Part shown: positions 7,999 through 18,062 of the stretch, piece after piece
How positions within the stretch are numbered: position 1 is the stretch's first letter
Layout: each line of letters opens with the position of its first letter
NCBI GenBank assembly: GCA_013368375.1
Contig: JAACJP010000022.1
Span: forward strand, 62,001-126,000
DNA length: 64,000 nt
Direction of reading: 5' to 3'
Source: Tricholomella constricta
Taxonomy: Eukaryota; Basidiomycota; Agaricomycetes; Agaricales; Lyophyllaceae
Translations under genes and position numbers: made by a program
The notes under the pieces: generated by a model
Database searches by the model: none
The model's input: only the letters and a program-made list of their open reading frames with translations
Told to the model about the DNA's origin: nothing

Positions 7999-10953
7999 CT
8001 ATGACTCCATCACTGTGTCGGGGTCGGTGGTGTTGTTGTCCACCAGACCCTGGCTGGTGGTAATCACCGCCAGTGATAAAGGCCCTGTAAGGGCCGACAC
8101 GGGGTCCACTTGGGTTTCGGTAGCTCCAGTTGGAGCTGCCACGACTGTGGAGGGTGTCGCGGGGGCAGGTATAGCTGCCGCCGGGTCCGCCATTTCGACG
8201 TTGATGGACGTCGATCCCGATGAAGCTGGGTGATGCAGGCCTGGGGGGAGATATTCCCCCACCCGAACACGGAGTCCTCGGAAGTGTGGGTCTTCACCCA
8301 CAAACATCCATTCCGAACTCACTAGACAGTCTAGTGATTCGGTCTGGAATTCCACGTGCATCAGTGTTTGGATGCGCGTGATGTCGTCGGTGGTGGGATG
8401 GTACCACCCATCCCACTCAGGGATGGCGGGCGGAACACCCATTTCATCTAGACGACGAACTCGATCGTCGTCAACATTGCGGAACAGGTCCTTATAGGGA
8501 CCTGAGTTAGAGTAGTTATGGTCCAAATAATGTAGACCATAAGTGTAGCTATGGTGTATCCAGCTTACTGGAATACCAATGTTGATAAGGTGTTGCAAGA
8601 CACCTTGTTCAGTGATCCGCACCTCCGGAGGGATCACTTGGATGCGAGGTATGGTAACCTCAGGGCCTTCGATCGGTGTGAAAGGCCGATCTGGGTTGGC
8701 CTCGTTATAGGCAGCCACAGCCTCTGCGTAGAGGTATGGCCGCGCAGTAATGGTCGCGAAAAGTCGCATGAACCATGACTGCATGCTGTGGGTAGTTGGC
8801 GCTAGTACATTCGCCAACAAGTATCCCCAAGTTCCGCGCCTATGTACGCGGAACCGGTAGTCCATGACGATTCCTCCGTATTGGTTCTTTGAACCAATAC
8901 GCCCATGGTGAATCATATGTCGGCACCAGTGCTCGACATCGAGGGCATGGTCGGGGCCTGGCTGAGGCAGGCCAGCGCCTCGTGTAGGCTTGTCCGGCCT
9001 ATATTCGAATGCCCTCCCAGGCCGCCTAATTGGCGCGGCCTGCCAAATGGGTGACCGTGTATCGAACGGTCGGTTGACGCTTCTAAATTCATCCATGGCT
9101 GCTCGAGCCATGGATCGGTCGCGCAAATGGGGCGCTACCGAGAGGGAGACTCGCCGGAACTCCCTAAAGAGCATAAAGGCCTCTGCCCGCTCTTCATCCG
9201 TCACGCCGGGGCGCCGATCGTTGATCAGTGCATACAACTGATCAACTTCACGAGGGTTCATTGGGAACCCGCGTGGTGCGACGGCATATAGCCGTCCCGA
9301 TGGGGGACGAGAATTGTGTCCCGTCCCCAACTCGCTTTCGGACACTCGCGCTGCGGTGCCTAGTGCGTAGGCACGATTCTGGGCGGACGATACATATATC
9401 GTCCGCACTAGCATATCCCAAAAACGGTTGTCCCTCTCGTGGCGGTCGTTGATGAAGACCACCCCGAGCTCGTCAGGGATCCGCCCCGGCATCTCCTTCT
9501 CAGCTTTGCGAGCCATATTCTCGCGATGCTGCTTTTGCCCGGCAGCCTTCTTCTTGCTGACAGGCTTGTCGTCGTCAGACGACTCGCCCCAGTCCGATTC
9601 ATCCATAGCCTCGGCATATGGATCCGATGCCTTCTGTTTGCCTTTGGATGGCGGCGTTGGGGGCTGCACCATCGTACTAGGTGGTGCAGGGGCTGGCGCT
9701 GGCAAAGTATATTTGCCAACAGGTTCCTTCTTCTGAGAACCTCGTTCTGGGTTCCGCACCCGGCTTTCTCCCGGGGGCGGTAACGCTCCGGATAGGTTTT
9801 GCGGCTTTGCTTCCGCTGACGTCGACGATGTCGACGTCGTGCGCTCGATTTCTCGAGCAGGTAAGGGGCGCACTTCGCGCGTCCCTTGATCCTCTCGGCG
9901 CTCTTCCCGTTGAGAACCATAATCAAGTGGGCGTTCGTCACGCCACACTTCCTGGTCGGGGTGGCGGTTGTACCGCCGATTCTCCTGTTCCAGGCGTCGT
10001 TCCGGACGCCTGGGCTCGCTCCTCTCTTGTCGTCGCGGCTCGTATGAGGTGCGTTCTTCTCGACGCACCTCCATTTGCTGCCTTTTTATGGGTTGGGACG
10101 ATGGTCCCTCCCCGCGATCCGGCGATGCTACTGCCGGCCGTTTTCTTGCCAGGCTGAGTTGCTCAGCCATGGCCGCTTCTCTCGCTTTCACGCGTCTCAA
10201 ATCCGCGCAAACTCCATCGTATGCATCAAGCAGCTGGGTTATAACCAGCTGCGCCATTCCATCGTCCAAGAAATCACAAAATTCGCGGTGAATACCCGCG
10301 TCTTCCAATCGATCCAAGAGAGAAGAAAGGAGACCATCGTCTGCGAATGGTCTCCTCGAACTTGACGCAGGCGATACTCTACGATCGTCTGCCATCCTCC
10401 GCGAACTCGACGCCGACGACGCTTTGTCGTCTGCATTCGGTGCAACATGTTGCCGCACCGGTTCGCCGCGCACCACTTGCGCCGGCGGGACATTTGCTTG
10501 CAGACGACTTTGGTCGTCTACCTCCATCTTCTCCGATTCGTTGTACCGCGTATTGTGCGGTACAGGCTGCATGGGCATTTGGGGGTACCACGTCGGTTGC
10601 GGGTACCCCATGAAACCCGCCATTGATGGCATCTGTTGGAATGCCAGCCCTGGCGGGTAAAAACCACCCATAGGTGGTTGTTGCCCTTGGTGGTGCGGTT
10701 GGCTCATATGGCCAACCGTCGGAAATGTTTGTTGCCCCTGATGGGGCGGTTGGCTCATATGGCCAACCGGAGGATATTGGTATAATTGGGGCTGCGAGCC
10801 CATGTAAGTTGGGGGCAGGGGCGCATTTTCCGCGCGCCCCTGCGCTCCCTCCCCACTTGAACTCGGCCCCGGGTTCAAATTTTGCTGGTCGGTGCGGCTG
10901 TCGCCGCCCCGAATCGCGTCGTTGCTGGAGGTTGGTACTTGGCTGGGGTACAT
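7999..10953 (-). CDS. Third chromovirus ORF, 984-aa protein of unknown function
   Basis: It starts at ATG 10953, 128 bp after the pol stop, and runs in the sense of gag-pol. Residues 1-150 are Pro/Gln/Gly-rich and contain two near-identical repeats around VGHMSQP-HQGQQ. A short helical stretch follows near 210-270. Residues 280-400 are extremely Arg/Glu-rich (RREER, PRRPERR patterns), then comes a low-complexity linker. The last 480 residues look globular and are rich in aromatic residues (for example RRGTWGYLLANVL, IPEWDGWYHPT). I see no transmembrane segment, signal peptide or fusion motif, so a retroviral envelope is unlikely. It could be a second capsid or RNA-binding protein; that is inference only. 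It has no obvious own promoter. Confidence 0.8.
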   Translation of the reverse strand: MYPSQVPTSSNDAIRGGDSRTDQQNLNPGPSSSGEGAQGRAENAPLPPTYMGSQPQLYQYPPVGHMSQPPHQGQQTFPTVGHMSQPHHQGQQPPMGGFYPPGLAFQQMPSMAGFMGYPQPTWYPQMPMQPVPHNTRYNESEKMEVDDQSRLQANVPPAQVVRGEPVRQHVAPNADDKASSASSSRRMADDRRVSPASSSRRPFADDGLLSSLLDRLEDAGIHREFCDFLDDGMAQLVITQLLDAYDGVCADLRRVKAREAAMAEQLSLARKRPAVASPDRGEGPSSQPIKRQQMEVRREERTSYEPRRQERSEPRRPERRLEQENRRYNRHPDQEVWRDERPLDYGSQREERREDQGTREVRPLPAREIERTTSTSSTSAEAKPQNLSGALPPPGESRVRNPERGSQKKEPVGKYTLPAPAPAPPSTMVQPPTPPSKGKQKASDPYAEAMDESDWGESSDDDKPVSKKKAAGQKQHRENMARKAEKEMPGRIPDELGVVFINDRHERDNRFWDMLVRTIYVSSAQNRAYALGTAARVSESELGTGHNSRPPSGRLYAVAPRGFPMNPREVDQLYALINDRRPGVTDEERAEAFMLFREFRRVSLSVAPHLRDRSMARAAMDEFRSVNRPFDTRSPIWQAAPIRRPGRAFEYRPDKPTRGAGLPQPGPDHALDVEHWCRHMIHHGRIGSKNQYGGIVMDYRFRVHRRGTWGYLLANVLAPTTHSMQSWFMRLFATITARPYLYAEAVAAYNEANPDRPFTPIEGPEVTIPRIQVIPPEVRITEQGVLQHLINIGIPVSWIHHSYTYGLHYLDHNYSNSGPYKDLFRNVDDDRVRRLDEMGVPPAIPEWDGWYHPTTDDITRIQTLMHVEFQTESLDCLVSSEWMFVGEDPHFRGLRVRVGEYLPPGLHHPASSGSTSINVEMADPAAAIPAPATPSTVVAAPTGATETQVDPVSALTGPLSLAVITTSQGLVDNNTTDPDTVMES

Positions 10954-11081
10954 GTTGGTTTGTGTTGAGAGGGTTGAAAATCGGTTGCGCGTCTAGCGCC
11001 AAACATATTTAACCTTCTGTCATAACTTTTGATGGTTATGTAATTTTCTTGATCGCCGTGGTCACATGACCGCACCACATT

Positions 11082-14000
11082 CTAGGTTCGTCGCGGTAAT
11101 CTCGATGCGCTCTTCACCCCTTGTAGTTCCAAGTAGCGATCCAGTGCCGCTAACTTGTTACAATTGGTGTGCGGTTCCCAGGTGGTGTCTCCCAGGCTCC
11201 ACCTAACCTGATATTCCACAGTATTATTTTGGGTCCATCTATGGCCCAAAATATCTTCTACAAACCATTCGTGATTATCCGGCGCCCCAAAATCGTAGGG
11301 CTCCGGATGAGTTCTATTAGGGAACATTGTATCATTCGTTGCGTAGTATGGGCGCAACATCGATATATGAAATGTTGGATGTATCCGGCGCTCCATGAGT
11401 GCCGTAGGTAATTCCAACGTATAGTTCGACGTGTCTGGCATGGCCTTCAGCACTTTGTAGGGCCCGACGAATTTCGGGCACAATTTACGGGCGCGTCCCT
11501 TGGGGAGGTTCAAGTTCTTGGTGGATAAATACACCAAGTCTCCCCCCTTTATTTCTGGACCAGCGGATCGGCGCCTGTTTGCCTCGCGCGTTTGAAATAC
11601 GCGCGCTTCGATTATAGCGTCATGCGCCTCCGCTATATTCTGCAATGCGCGTTCCGCATACTCTCGAATTCCCTTCGGTATTACGCTGTCTGAGCGTATC
11701 TCTTTCAACATGGACGGCATGTATCCACTATTCAGCTCAAATGGAGCGAACTTGGTAGTAGCCGATACGCTCGCATTTATCGCGAACTCAGCCATGGGTA
11801 TACAATCTACCCAATCCTTTTGGTCATGCCTCACAACGGCACGAAATATCTGGCCAATACTACGATTGGCTCGCTCCGTTTGTCCATCCGTCTGAGGATG
11901 GAAAGATGTCGACATTAGGAGCTTAGCTCCTAATAACTTATGTAGTTCGCGCCACCAGCGTGAAGTAAACTTAGAGTCTCGATCGCTTACGATCGAGCTT
12001 GGCAGGCCATGGAGCCTGACGATCTCCCGTAAGTATACCCATGATAATTGGGCTGCTGTCATCGTCGTATGTATGGGTATCATATGCACCATACTCGTCA
12101 TACGACAAATTACTACCCATAGGTAATTATATCCCTTTGATTCTGGAAATGGACCGATAAAGTCCATTCCGATAGAATCCCAAGGCTTAGTTGGTACTGG
12201 CAGGGAGTGTAGTTTCCCTGACGGTTTTTGATTCGACGTCTTGATCTGCTGGCAGTACTCGCACGTTTTACAAAACGTACGCACGGTCGTGGCTAGTGAT
12301 GGCCACCAATACCATCGTCGAATATATTCAGTAGTCCGTTCGGCACCGAAATGGCCCATAGTTTTATGGGCTTGCTCAATAATTGTGGTGATGAGCTCGG
12401 GTTCTCGCGGTATACATAGAACGCTATCATTTATAGCGTTCGTGGTCCAAATGAGATTGTCTTTCGTGGTGAACGTACGAAAGTCCCTGGGGTTAGCGAG
12501 AATAACTGAAAATAGTTTATCCTTTGGGTATCCAAGGATAACGTCGTGACGGATCTTTTCATCCGTTTTGTCTGGGGGAGGAGAAGCTGTGTCCCTCCCG
12601 AGGACAATATCTCCGACCGTACGTTCCCGTTCGGTTGGACTCATGCTTTTCTGAGGGTGTGACGATGTTCCGGATGCGGTACTTGGTGCCGCAGCCTCCA
12701 TTATCTGAGCCTCGACATCTCGATCCTCCTGGCGTTCTTGAAGACGCTTGCTTCGACGTATTTCTACGTCTTTCATCGCTCGAATCTCAACTACTTTTTC
12801 CACGATTTCATGGTATCGTGGTACTGGTAGATCTTCACCAGTAGGATCGATTCTAGCATCAGCAGCTACGAAGTCGTGGACGTCGTAACGATCTTGATGG
12901 TTATCGCTCTCGAAGTATCGCGATAGACAGTCGGCGACTTTGTTCAGTTCGCCTTTCACATAGGTTATGTCGAAGTTAAATCGCGACATGTATTCCATCC
13001 ATCGACGCTGCCTAGGTGATAAATTCACCTGGGTCTTAAAGAATTCGAGGGCTTTATGGTCGGTAATGATGTGGATTTTATAGCCCACAAGTTTATCCTC
13101 CCACTTAAGTAACGCTTCGAGAATAGCTAAGGTCTCGAGTTCATGCACAGCATAATTCTGCTGTGCATTAGTGAATTTTTTGGACATGAATCCAGCCGGC
13201 TGGGCTTGGATCCATGTAGGTCCTTGTCCATACATCGCACCGACGCCTGACTTGGAGGCGTCACAGATAATCCAAATTGGTTCGCCTGTCTTCGGTTGAA
13301 TCGGCCGAATAATTGGCGTTGTGCAGCATATATGCTTTATCATTTCAAAGCATCGCTGATGAATTGGTCTCCAATAAAATGGCGACCCATTCTCGGTCAT
13401 CGCCATTAGTGGACCAGTGTATGCAGATATATCTGGGAGAAACTGTCCCAGATAGTTAACAAGTCCAACGAATCGTTGGATATCGTTGTAATTCCGTGGT
13501 ATCCTCCAGTCACGGATCCGTGCCAGTTTGTCGGCGTCAGGGTGAATTCCTTGGTCGTCAATAATATGACCAAGGCAATCAACGCGATCCGAATACAATT
13601 CGCATTTCTTCCATTTAAGGTAGAGCGATTGTTCGCGTAATCGTTCGAACACAACTCGCAAGTGGTCTTCATGTTCCTCAATAGAGTTCGAGAATATGAA
13701 TATATCGTCCAAGTATACATGCATGAACTTCCCAATGACGTCCCGAAAGATGGACGTCATTAATCGTTGAAATGTCGCGGGAGCATTACAGTCCCCGATT
13801 TGCATGATGTTACTGATGTATGTTCCCGCTATCGTTGCGAAGGCGGTTTTATGTACATCTTTTTCAAGGATGCGTACTTGTTCATACGCATCCGTTAAGT
13901 CAATTTTGGACCGTATTTTTCCCCTAGCGACATCTTCGCGAATAACTTCCTGGTCTGGCAAGGGCGTAACGTCCTTGATCGTGTTATCGTTACGCTGGCG

Positions 14001-14981
14001 TGCGTCCAAGGGTGTTCTCAGGGAGCCGTCTTTTTTCGGGATACATAGCAGCGGCGCTGCTTGCTTCACCGAACGAGGCTCCCACCATTTAGAATCCGTA
14101 TACCGATTGACCTTCGCGTAGAATTCCTCGCGAAGGGACATTGGGCACCTCGGCGCGTGGTACTGGTACTGTTTCTCATCATCAATGAGAGTAATCTCGT
14201 GATTGACTTCCCGCCAGGGTGGTAGCTGTTGTTTCGTACCACCCACCATATCTTCGAATTCGTCATGCCATTGCTGGCGAAGTCGTGGATAATCTTCCGC
14301 GGTAAGGCCTCCATTGGGTGCCTTACCTTTTCTGTTCACCGTTCTTGCAGCGCGAATGTGCGCTGTGTCTTTATTGCTAGGTTTAACATCAAACCTAGCT
14401 CGTAGTTTTACGAGAGCAAAGTCACTCTCATCCTTCACTGGTAACCGATACAACGGCCGTTTAGCCCGTTGTATATTCACCGGAAAATTCATTTCCGTTG
14501 GCTCCGATACTTCCTCAGGCCGTGGATTTCGGTACGCTTGTCCTCGCGTGCCTACATTTCTTCCTTCGTGAGCCCGCATTGACGCTATTACTGCGTTCCA
14601 TTCTTGCGGCATCCGTGGGTCGAACATCCACTCATATTGTGGATGTGGATTTGGTCTATCCCAAAATGATCGATTACTCGTATTCGTATACGGCTCTGAT
14701 TCCGTATCCTTGTCGGCCCCGCTCGTCTTACGCGCTTCATTATCGCGCTGATGTTCTTCGCATGGCTCGTCAACCTGTGCTCGTTCGTTCGAAGGCTCGT
14801 TTTGTGCCTTCTGCTGTCGTCGTTGGGGTTTTCTCTTCTTCGGAGGTGGCTTATCCCCCTCCTTAAGAGTTTCTTGAAACTCTTCCTCGGATAATAAAAG
14901 TGCTGGATGATCCTTCGGTAGGCTGTTTATCGGCCTACCCTCATTATCAGGATCATCGTCATCTTCTACTGTTACTTTTAG
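11082..14981 (-). CDS. pol: Chromovirus pol: RT, RNase H, integrase, chromodomain
   Basis: In frame with gag, and open without a break from the codon after the gag UGA to the stop at 11082 (1299 codons). The first ATG is only at 14627. The N-terminal 120 codons are charged linker. RT: PKKDGSLR, DLTDAYEQ, CNAPATFQRL, catalytic YLDDIFIF near 13700. RNase H: CDASKSGVG, HELETLAIL, TDHKALEFF. Integrase: a zinc-binding H-H-C-C (TMGHFG...CKTCEYC) and a D,D,E triad in GMDFIGPF, VSDRDSKF and HPQTDGQTERANR. A C-terminal chromodomain (WFVEDILGHRW...VRWSLGDTTWEP) marks it as a chromovirus and suggests chromatin-targeted integration. The box before CNAP reads MQIGD rather than the usual MPFGL, an oddity in the RT fingers/palm. 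Expression most likely needs readthrough of the upstream UGA. Confidence 0.93.
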   Translation of the reverse strand, partial: LKVTVEDDDDPDNEGRPINSLPKDHPALLLSEEEFQETLKEGDKPPPKKRKPQRRQQKAQNEPSNERAQVDEPCEEHQRDNEARKTSGADKDTESEPYTNTSNRSFWDRPNPHPQYEWMFDPRMPQEWNAVIASMRAHEGRNVGTRGQAYRNPRPEEVSEPTEMNFPVNIQRAKRPLYRLPVKDESDFALVKLRARFDVKPSNKDTAHIRAARTVNRKGKAPNGGLTAEDYPRLRQQWHDEFEDMVGGTKQQLPPWREVNHEITLIDDEKQYQYHAPRCPMSLREEFYAKVNRYTDSKWWEPRSVKQAAPLLCIPKKDGSLRTPLDARQRNDNTIKDVTPLPDQEVIREDVARGKIRSKIDLTDAYEQVRILEKDVHKTAFATIAGTYISNIMQIGDCNAPATFQRLMTSIFRDVIGKFMHVYLDDIFIFSNSIEEHEDHLRVVFERLREQSLYLKWKKCELYSDRVDCLGHIIDDQGIHPDADKLARIRDWRIPRNYNDIQRFVGLVNYLGQFLPDISAYTGPLMAMTENGSPFYWRPIHQRCFEMIKHICCTTPIIRPIQPKTGEPIWIICDASKSGVGAMYGQGPTWIQAQPAGFMSKKFTNAQQNYAVHELETLAILEALLKWEDKLVGYKIHIITDHKALEFFKTQVNLSPRQRRWMEYMSRFNFDITYVKGELNKVADCLSRYFESDNHQDRYDVHDFVAADARIDPTGEDLPVPRYHEIVEKVVEIRAMKDVEIRRSKRLQERQEDRDVEAQIMEAAAPSTASGTSSHPQKSMSPTERERTVGDIVLGRDTASPPPDKTDEKIRHDVILGYPKDKLFSVILANPRDFRTFTTKDNLIWTTNAINDSVLCIPREPELITTIIEQAHKTMGHFGAERTTEYIRRWYWWPSLATTVRTFCKTCEYCQQIKTSNQKPSGKLHSLPVPTKPWDSIGMDFIGPFPESKGYNYLWVVICRMTSMVHMIPIHTTMTAAQLSWVYLREIVRLHGLPSSIVSDRDSKFTSRWWRELHKLLGAKLLMSTSFHPQTDGQTERANRSIGQIFRAVVRHDQKDWVDCIPMAEFAINASVSATTKFAPFELNSGYMPSMLKEIRSDSVIPKGIREYAERALQNIAEAHDAIIEARVFQTREANRRRSAGPEIKGGDLVYLSTKNLNLPKGRARKLCPKFVGPYKVLKAMPDTSNYTLELPTALMERRIHPTFHISMLRPYYATNDTMFPNRTHPEPYDFGAPDNHEWFVEDILGHRWTQNNTVEYQVRWSLGDTTWEPHTNCNKLAALDRYLELQGVKSASRLPRRT

Positions 14982-14984
14982 TCA
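14906..14984 (-). promoter_or_regulatory. Probable UGA readthrough signal between gag and pol
   Basis: The gag stop is UGA (14984-14982) followed by CUA, a context known to permit readthrough. Starting 24 nt downstream on the sense strand, an 8-bp stem (14957-14950 with 14913-14906, GATGATCC/GGATCATC) encloses a 7-bp stem (14939-14933 with 14923-14917, GGTAGGC/GCCTACC) with a 9-nt loop. The pol frame is the same as gag. Confidence 0.75.
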
Positions 14985-17900
14985 TTCTCTTCGTTTCTCC
15001 AATGACCGATGGCGTCTAGCTCGGCCATCGGTATCCTCCATTTTTACCTTAGTCGCTGGTATAGCGACTCCATTGACGACCACTTCGTCACGGTTAAAGT
15101 CCAGCACGACGTTATTTGCGCGCATAAACGGCGTGCCTATAATCACGTCGTATCGATCAAAGTTAGCAAGGTCCATGTAAACCTTGCCTTTAAACCCTGG
15201 CAGATCGGCTTCCACCGTCGTACCAAAGTTTACTGTGGCCCGACTTCCTTTAGTCCCGAGCTGGAGGATTAATGGATCCTCCAGCGGAAATACTCGAATA
15301 TCGGCCACTTGAGCGAATGACGGCGTAAGTCCGGTAGTTGTACTCCCGGAATCCCAAAGGGTCCAAGCCTCATGTCCACCTACGTTAATGTAGGTGACAA
15401 GGCACTCCTTGTCCTTTATCAGAACTACGGGACGAGCAATTTTGTCCCTCCCCGTCCGCACTTTAACTTTGCGAACTGGTGGTTTATCATTGCGTTCTTC
15501 TGACGCAATTACTTCTGTCATTGCAAACATACGCTCGGTCTCATCGTCCCGAGCATAGTATTCATTTTCGTAGACCTCCATGTCTACGAACTCATCGCCT
15601 TCGTCTTCATTGTCCGCCTCTGTATCAGGGCGTCCATTGTCTCGTCCGTCCGGGTCCTCAGGAGACGTGTCTTCATCGTCCGCCTCACTTGCCGCGTCAG
15701 GTGCCGCTGTACGTGCGGCCCTTAGGAACGCTCGCTGTTTCTTGGGCTGTTTGCAATCTTTTGCAAAATGCCCTAGTTTTCCACAATTAAAGCACACTTC
15801 CCCCGGAGGATGGTTGTGATGATCGTGGTTTTTAGGTTGATCGTAACGCGGACGATCTCCTGTCTTCATCGCTGGTTTTTCGACGTGGGGCTTTTGCTCT
15901 CCACGTCCAGGTTGATCCTGATACGCTGGCTTGACATATGGCTTTTCATTTACTGCGCCATACACCCGTCGAGGCCTGTTGAAAGTATTGTGTGGAGCGT
16001 TTACTCGCCCTCCATCTGGTTTCCGCATTTGGCTCGGTTGACTTCGCTGAGCGGTTATGGTCCGCTCAAAGTAATCAGCCGTTTTCTGGGTGGCTTGAAG
16101 TGCTAGGCCCACCGCTAGGAACTCTTGGGCTGTATTGATTTCGGGTGATAGCCCGTCATCAAATAATGCCTTCCGCATATCGCGCGGAAGTGTTTTGAGA
16201 AATTTCTCCAGGAACGTCCAATCATCCGTTCTTGCTGCCATGTTCATGGCATGATCCACAAGGTCGTCATACAGACCTTGTATGCCTTTGCTCGCCGAAT
16301 AGGTAACGGCGTTAAAGTCGTTACGAGCATCCTGCATGGTTGAAGGCAGCACGAACCGATCGTACAGCCCTAGTATGACGTCTTCAAACGTCCAGGACTG
16401 CTTTTCGCGGTTCACATGGATAACATGGTGATTGTACCATTTCCGAGCTTCACCATCAAGGAATTCAGATGTTATCAGAACGCGCTCTTGGTCGCGTTCT
16501 GCTCCTCCAAACTGGCTCACGGCTAGCATCACGACAAGGCTGGCTAGCCATTCTTCCAATTCGCCAAACTTGGCGCTTCCACTATAAGTGCCTACGGACT
16601 TTGAGTCCGCACGGCGAGATTTCATACCATCAGGGAGCGATAGGCGTACAGCCAGTCGCTCGTGTATCAGTTGATGCAACCGTTCGTGCATCTTAGTTTT
16701 ATGCTGCTCTCCAGCAGCATATATTCCGTCCGCAATTGATTGACTCCTGCGAATCGGGTCAGGCATTGAGTAGCCTCGACTTTGAAATCGAGGCTGAGCG
16801 TGTGAAGTGGGTTCATTTATACGAACCCGCATGTCTTGACGGCCGTTAGCCGTCGCCGTCGTATTATGTTTTCCGACGGCCCCATTTCCCAGTCCACCAT
16901 CCGAACCTTGAGTTTGCGAGGCCCATTGCCTCGCCATCTCATCTACGGGCATATGTCCTTCGAAGACGACTCCTTGATCATCATAATTCGTGAACTTGCT
17001 CCGTGATAAATCAGCGTTTCTCAAACGCTGATATGCGACTCGGTTGTTCCAATCTTTCGCTAATGGAACACGGCCATCCTTCGCATCCATAGGTACTTGA
17101 ATAGCTGGCGCGCTTTCGTCGCCAGCTGCTTGCGTGGTTGTATACTTACGTTCCGTGGGTGGGTCTAACGTAGACTCACTAACAGGGGCCCATTTGGATC
17201 CCTGTGGTTGCGCAAGATGCTCTTCACGAGTCATTCTTTCGCGCTTCGCTGCCGCAGACCGACGACGATAATCGTCGTCAGATTCTCCTAACTGTCGCGC
17301 TTGATGCAGCGCCGATACTGCCATGGCAGCCTCATCAAGAGGCTGGTTCGATCCGGCAGCCACTGCTTGAGGAGTGAAGAGGTCATCCCAACGACCTTTT
17401 CCTTTGTTGAACGAGGCTTTCTTAGGTACAGGCGTCCCAGCGATCGAGCTGACTGCTGAATTCGAAGTTCCCTTAGGGTACTTCTTCCTGTATTCCGTAA
17501 CTACTACGGACAGCGCTTCCAAGTATCGGTCGGCATATGCTTGTGCGACCATTTCTCCAACGGATTGTGCTCCGGTAGATCGCAGAACGAGCCTATCCGC
17601 TCGTTCCTCCAGTCGCCTTCGCCGATGCTCGCTAACCACATCGGTGGTGTCCCAGAATTGCTTCACTTGAAGCGCAAGCAGTTCCCTTTCGCTGGCCTCT
17701 TCTTCATTAGCCTCGGGGTCGGACAAGTCGTCTTCGTCCGACTCCATCTTGATTATGCTCAGGGTGGACGCCCCGAACGCTCTATTCGACAGACGGCTGT
17801 CTGGCCATCTGCTTCCCGCCGTGGGGCCAGGTCGATGTGACCTGGCCAATTCGTCGGCCAAGCTCCCAGGCACATTGGTGCTTGCTATTGGCCAAAGTTC

Positions 17901-18062
17901 CTCCGATTCTACTCCTAGTGTATTCTGCGCTGGTGAACTTTGTCCACCAGCGACTGATCCGACTTCCACTGGTTGCAGTGGAAGTTGTGATGGAGGATGC
18001 GCTGTGAGCGCATCCTCGAGGACCGGAGTTCGGCTCTTTCCGGATGTGGGAGTTGTTGTCAT
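14982..18062 (-). CDS. gag: Chromovirus gag-protease
   Basis: 1026 aa from ATG 18062; the frame is open upstream into the LTR but only through GTG, so 18062 is the first ATG. The first 450 residues are hydrophilic. The capsid-type gag region (ELEEWLASLV, GEARKWYNHH, FLKTLPRDMRKALF) spans roughly residues 490-640, the CCHC knuckle CFNCGKLGHFAKDC lies near 755, and then an acidic linker. A retroviral-type aspartic protease follows, with active site DSGST near 904 and flap/second-lobe pattern VIIGTPFM near 970. The ORF ends in UGA in frame with pol, so this is the gag-pro product and the extended gag-pro-pol would come from readthrough. Its coding sequence contains many perfect hairpins, for example 17993-18002/18008-18017. 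Confidence 0.92.
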   Translation of the reverse strand: MTTTPTSGKSRTPVLEDALTAHPPSQLPLQPVEVGSVAGGQSSPAQNTLGVESEELWPIASTNVPGSLADELARSHRPGPTAGSRWPDSRLSNRAFGASTLSIIKMESDEDDLSDPEANEEEASERELLALQVKQFWDTTDVVSEHRRRRLEERADRLVLRSTGAQSVGEMVAQAYADRYLEALSVVVTEYRKKYPKGTSNSAVSSIAGTPVPKKASFNKGKGRWDDLFTPQAVAAGSNQPLDEAAMAVSALHQARQLGESDDDYRRRSAAAKRERMTREEHLAQPQGSKWAPVSESTLDPPTERKYTTTQAAGDESAPAIQVPMDAKDGRVPLAKDWNNRVAYQRLRNADLSRSKFTNYDDQGVVFEGHMPVDEMARQWASQTQGSDGGLGNGAVGKHNTTATANGRQDMRVRINEPTSHAQPRFQSRGYSMPDPIRRSQSIADGIYAAGEQHKTKMHERLHQLIHERLAVRLSLPDGMKSRRADSKSVGTYSGSAKFGELEEWLASLVVMLAVSQFGGAERDQERVLITSEFLDGEARKWYNHHVIHVNREKQSWTFEDVILGLYDRFVLPSTMQDARNDFNAVTYSASKGIQGLYDDLVDHAMNMAARTDDWTFLEKFLKTLPRDMRKALFDDGLSPEINTAQEFLAVGLALQATQKTADYFERTITAQRSQPSQMRKPDGGRVNAPHNTFNRPRRVYGAVNEKPYVKPAYQDQPGRGEQKPHVEKPAMKTGDRPRYDQPKNHDHHNHPPGEVCFNCGKLGHFAKDCKQPKKQRAFLRAARTAAPDAASEADDEDTSPEDPDGRDNGRPDTEADNEDEGDEFVDMEVYENEYYARDDETERMFAMTEVIASEERNDKPPVRKVKVRTGRDKIARPVVLIKDKECLVTYINVGGHEAWTLWDSGSTTTGLTPSFAQVADIRVFPLEDPLILQLGTKGSRATVNFGTTVEADLPGFKGKVYMDLANFDRYDVIIGTPFMRANNVVLDFNRDEVVVNGVAIPATKVKMEDTDGRARRHRSLEKRRE

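Noticed and set aside
9408..9941. Alternative-frame ORF inside the third chromovirus ORF
   Set aside because: Arg-rich shadow frame of the true 984-aa ORF, with no start context or domain.
17261..17279. Hairpin considered as a transcription terminator
   Set aside because: Bacterial-type terminators do not apply here, and the same kind of palindrome recurs throughout the element.
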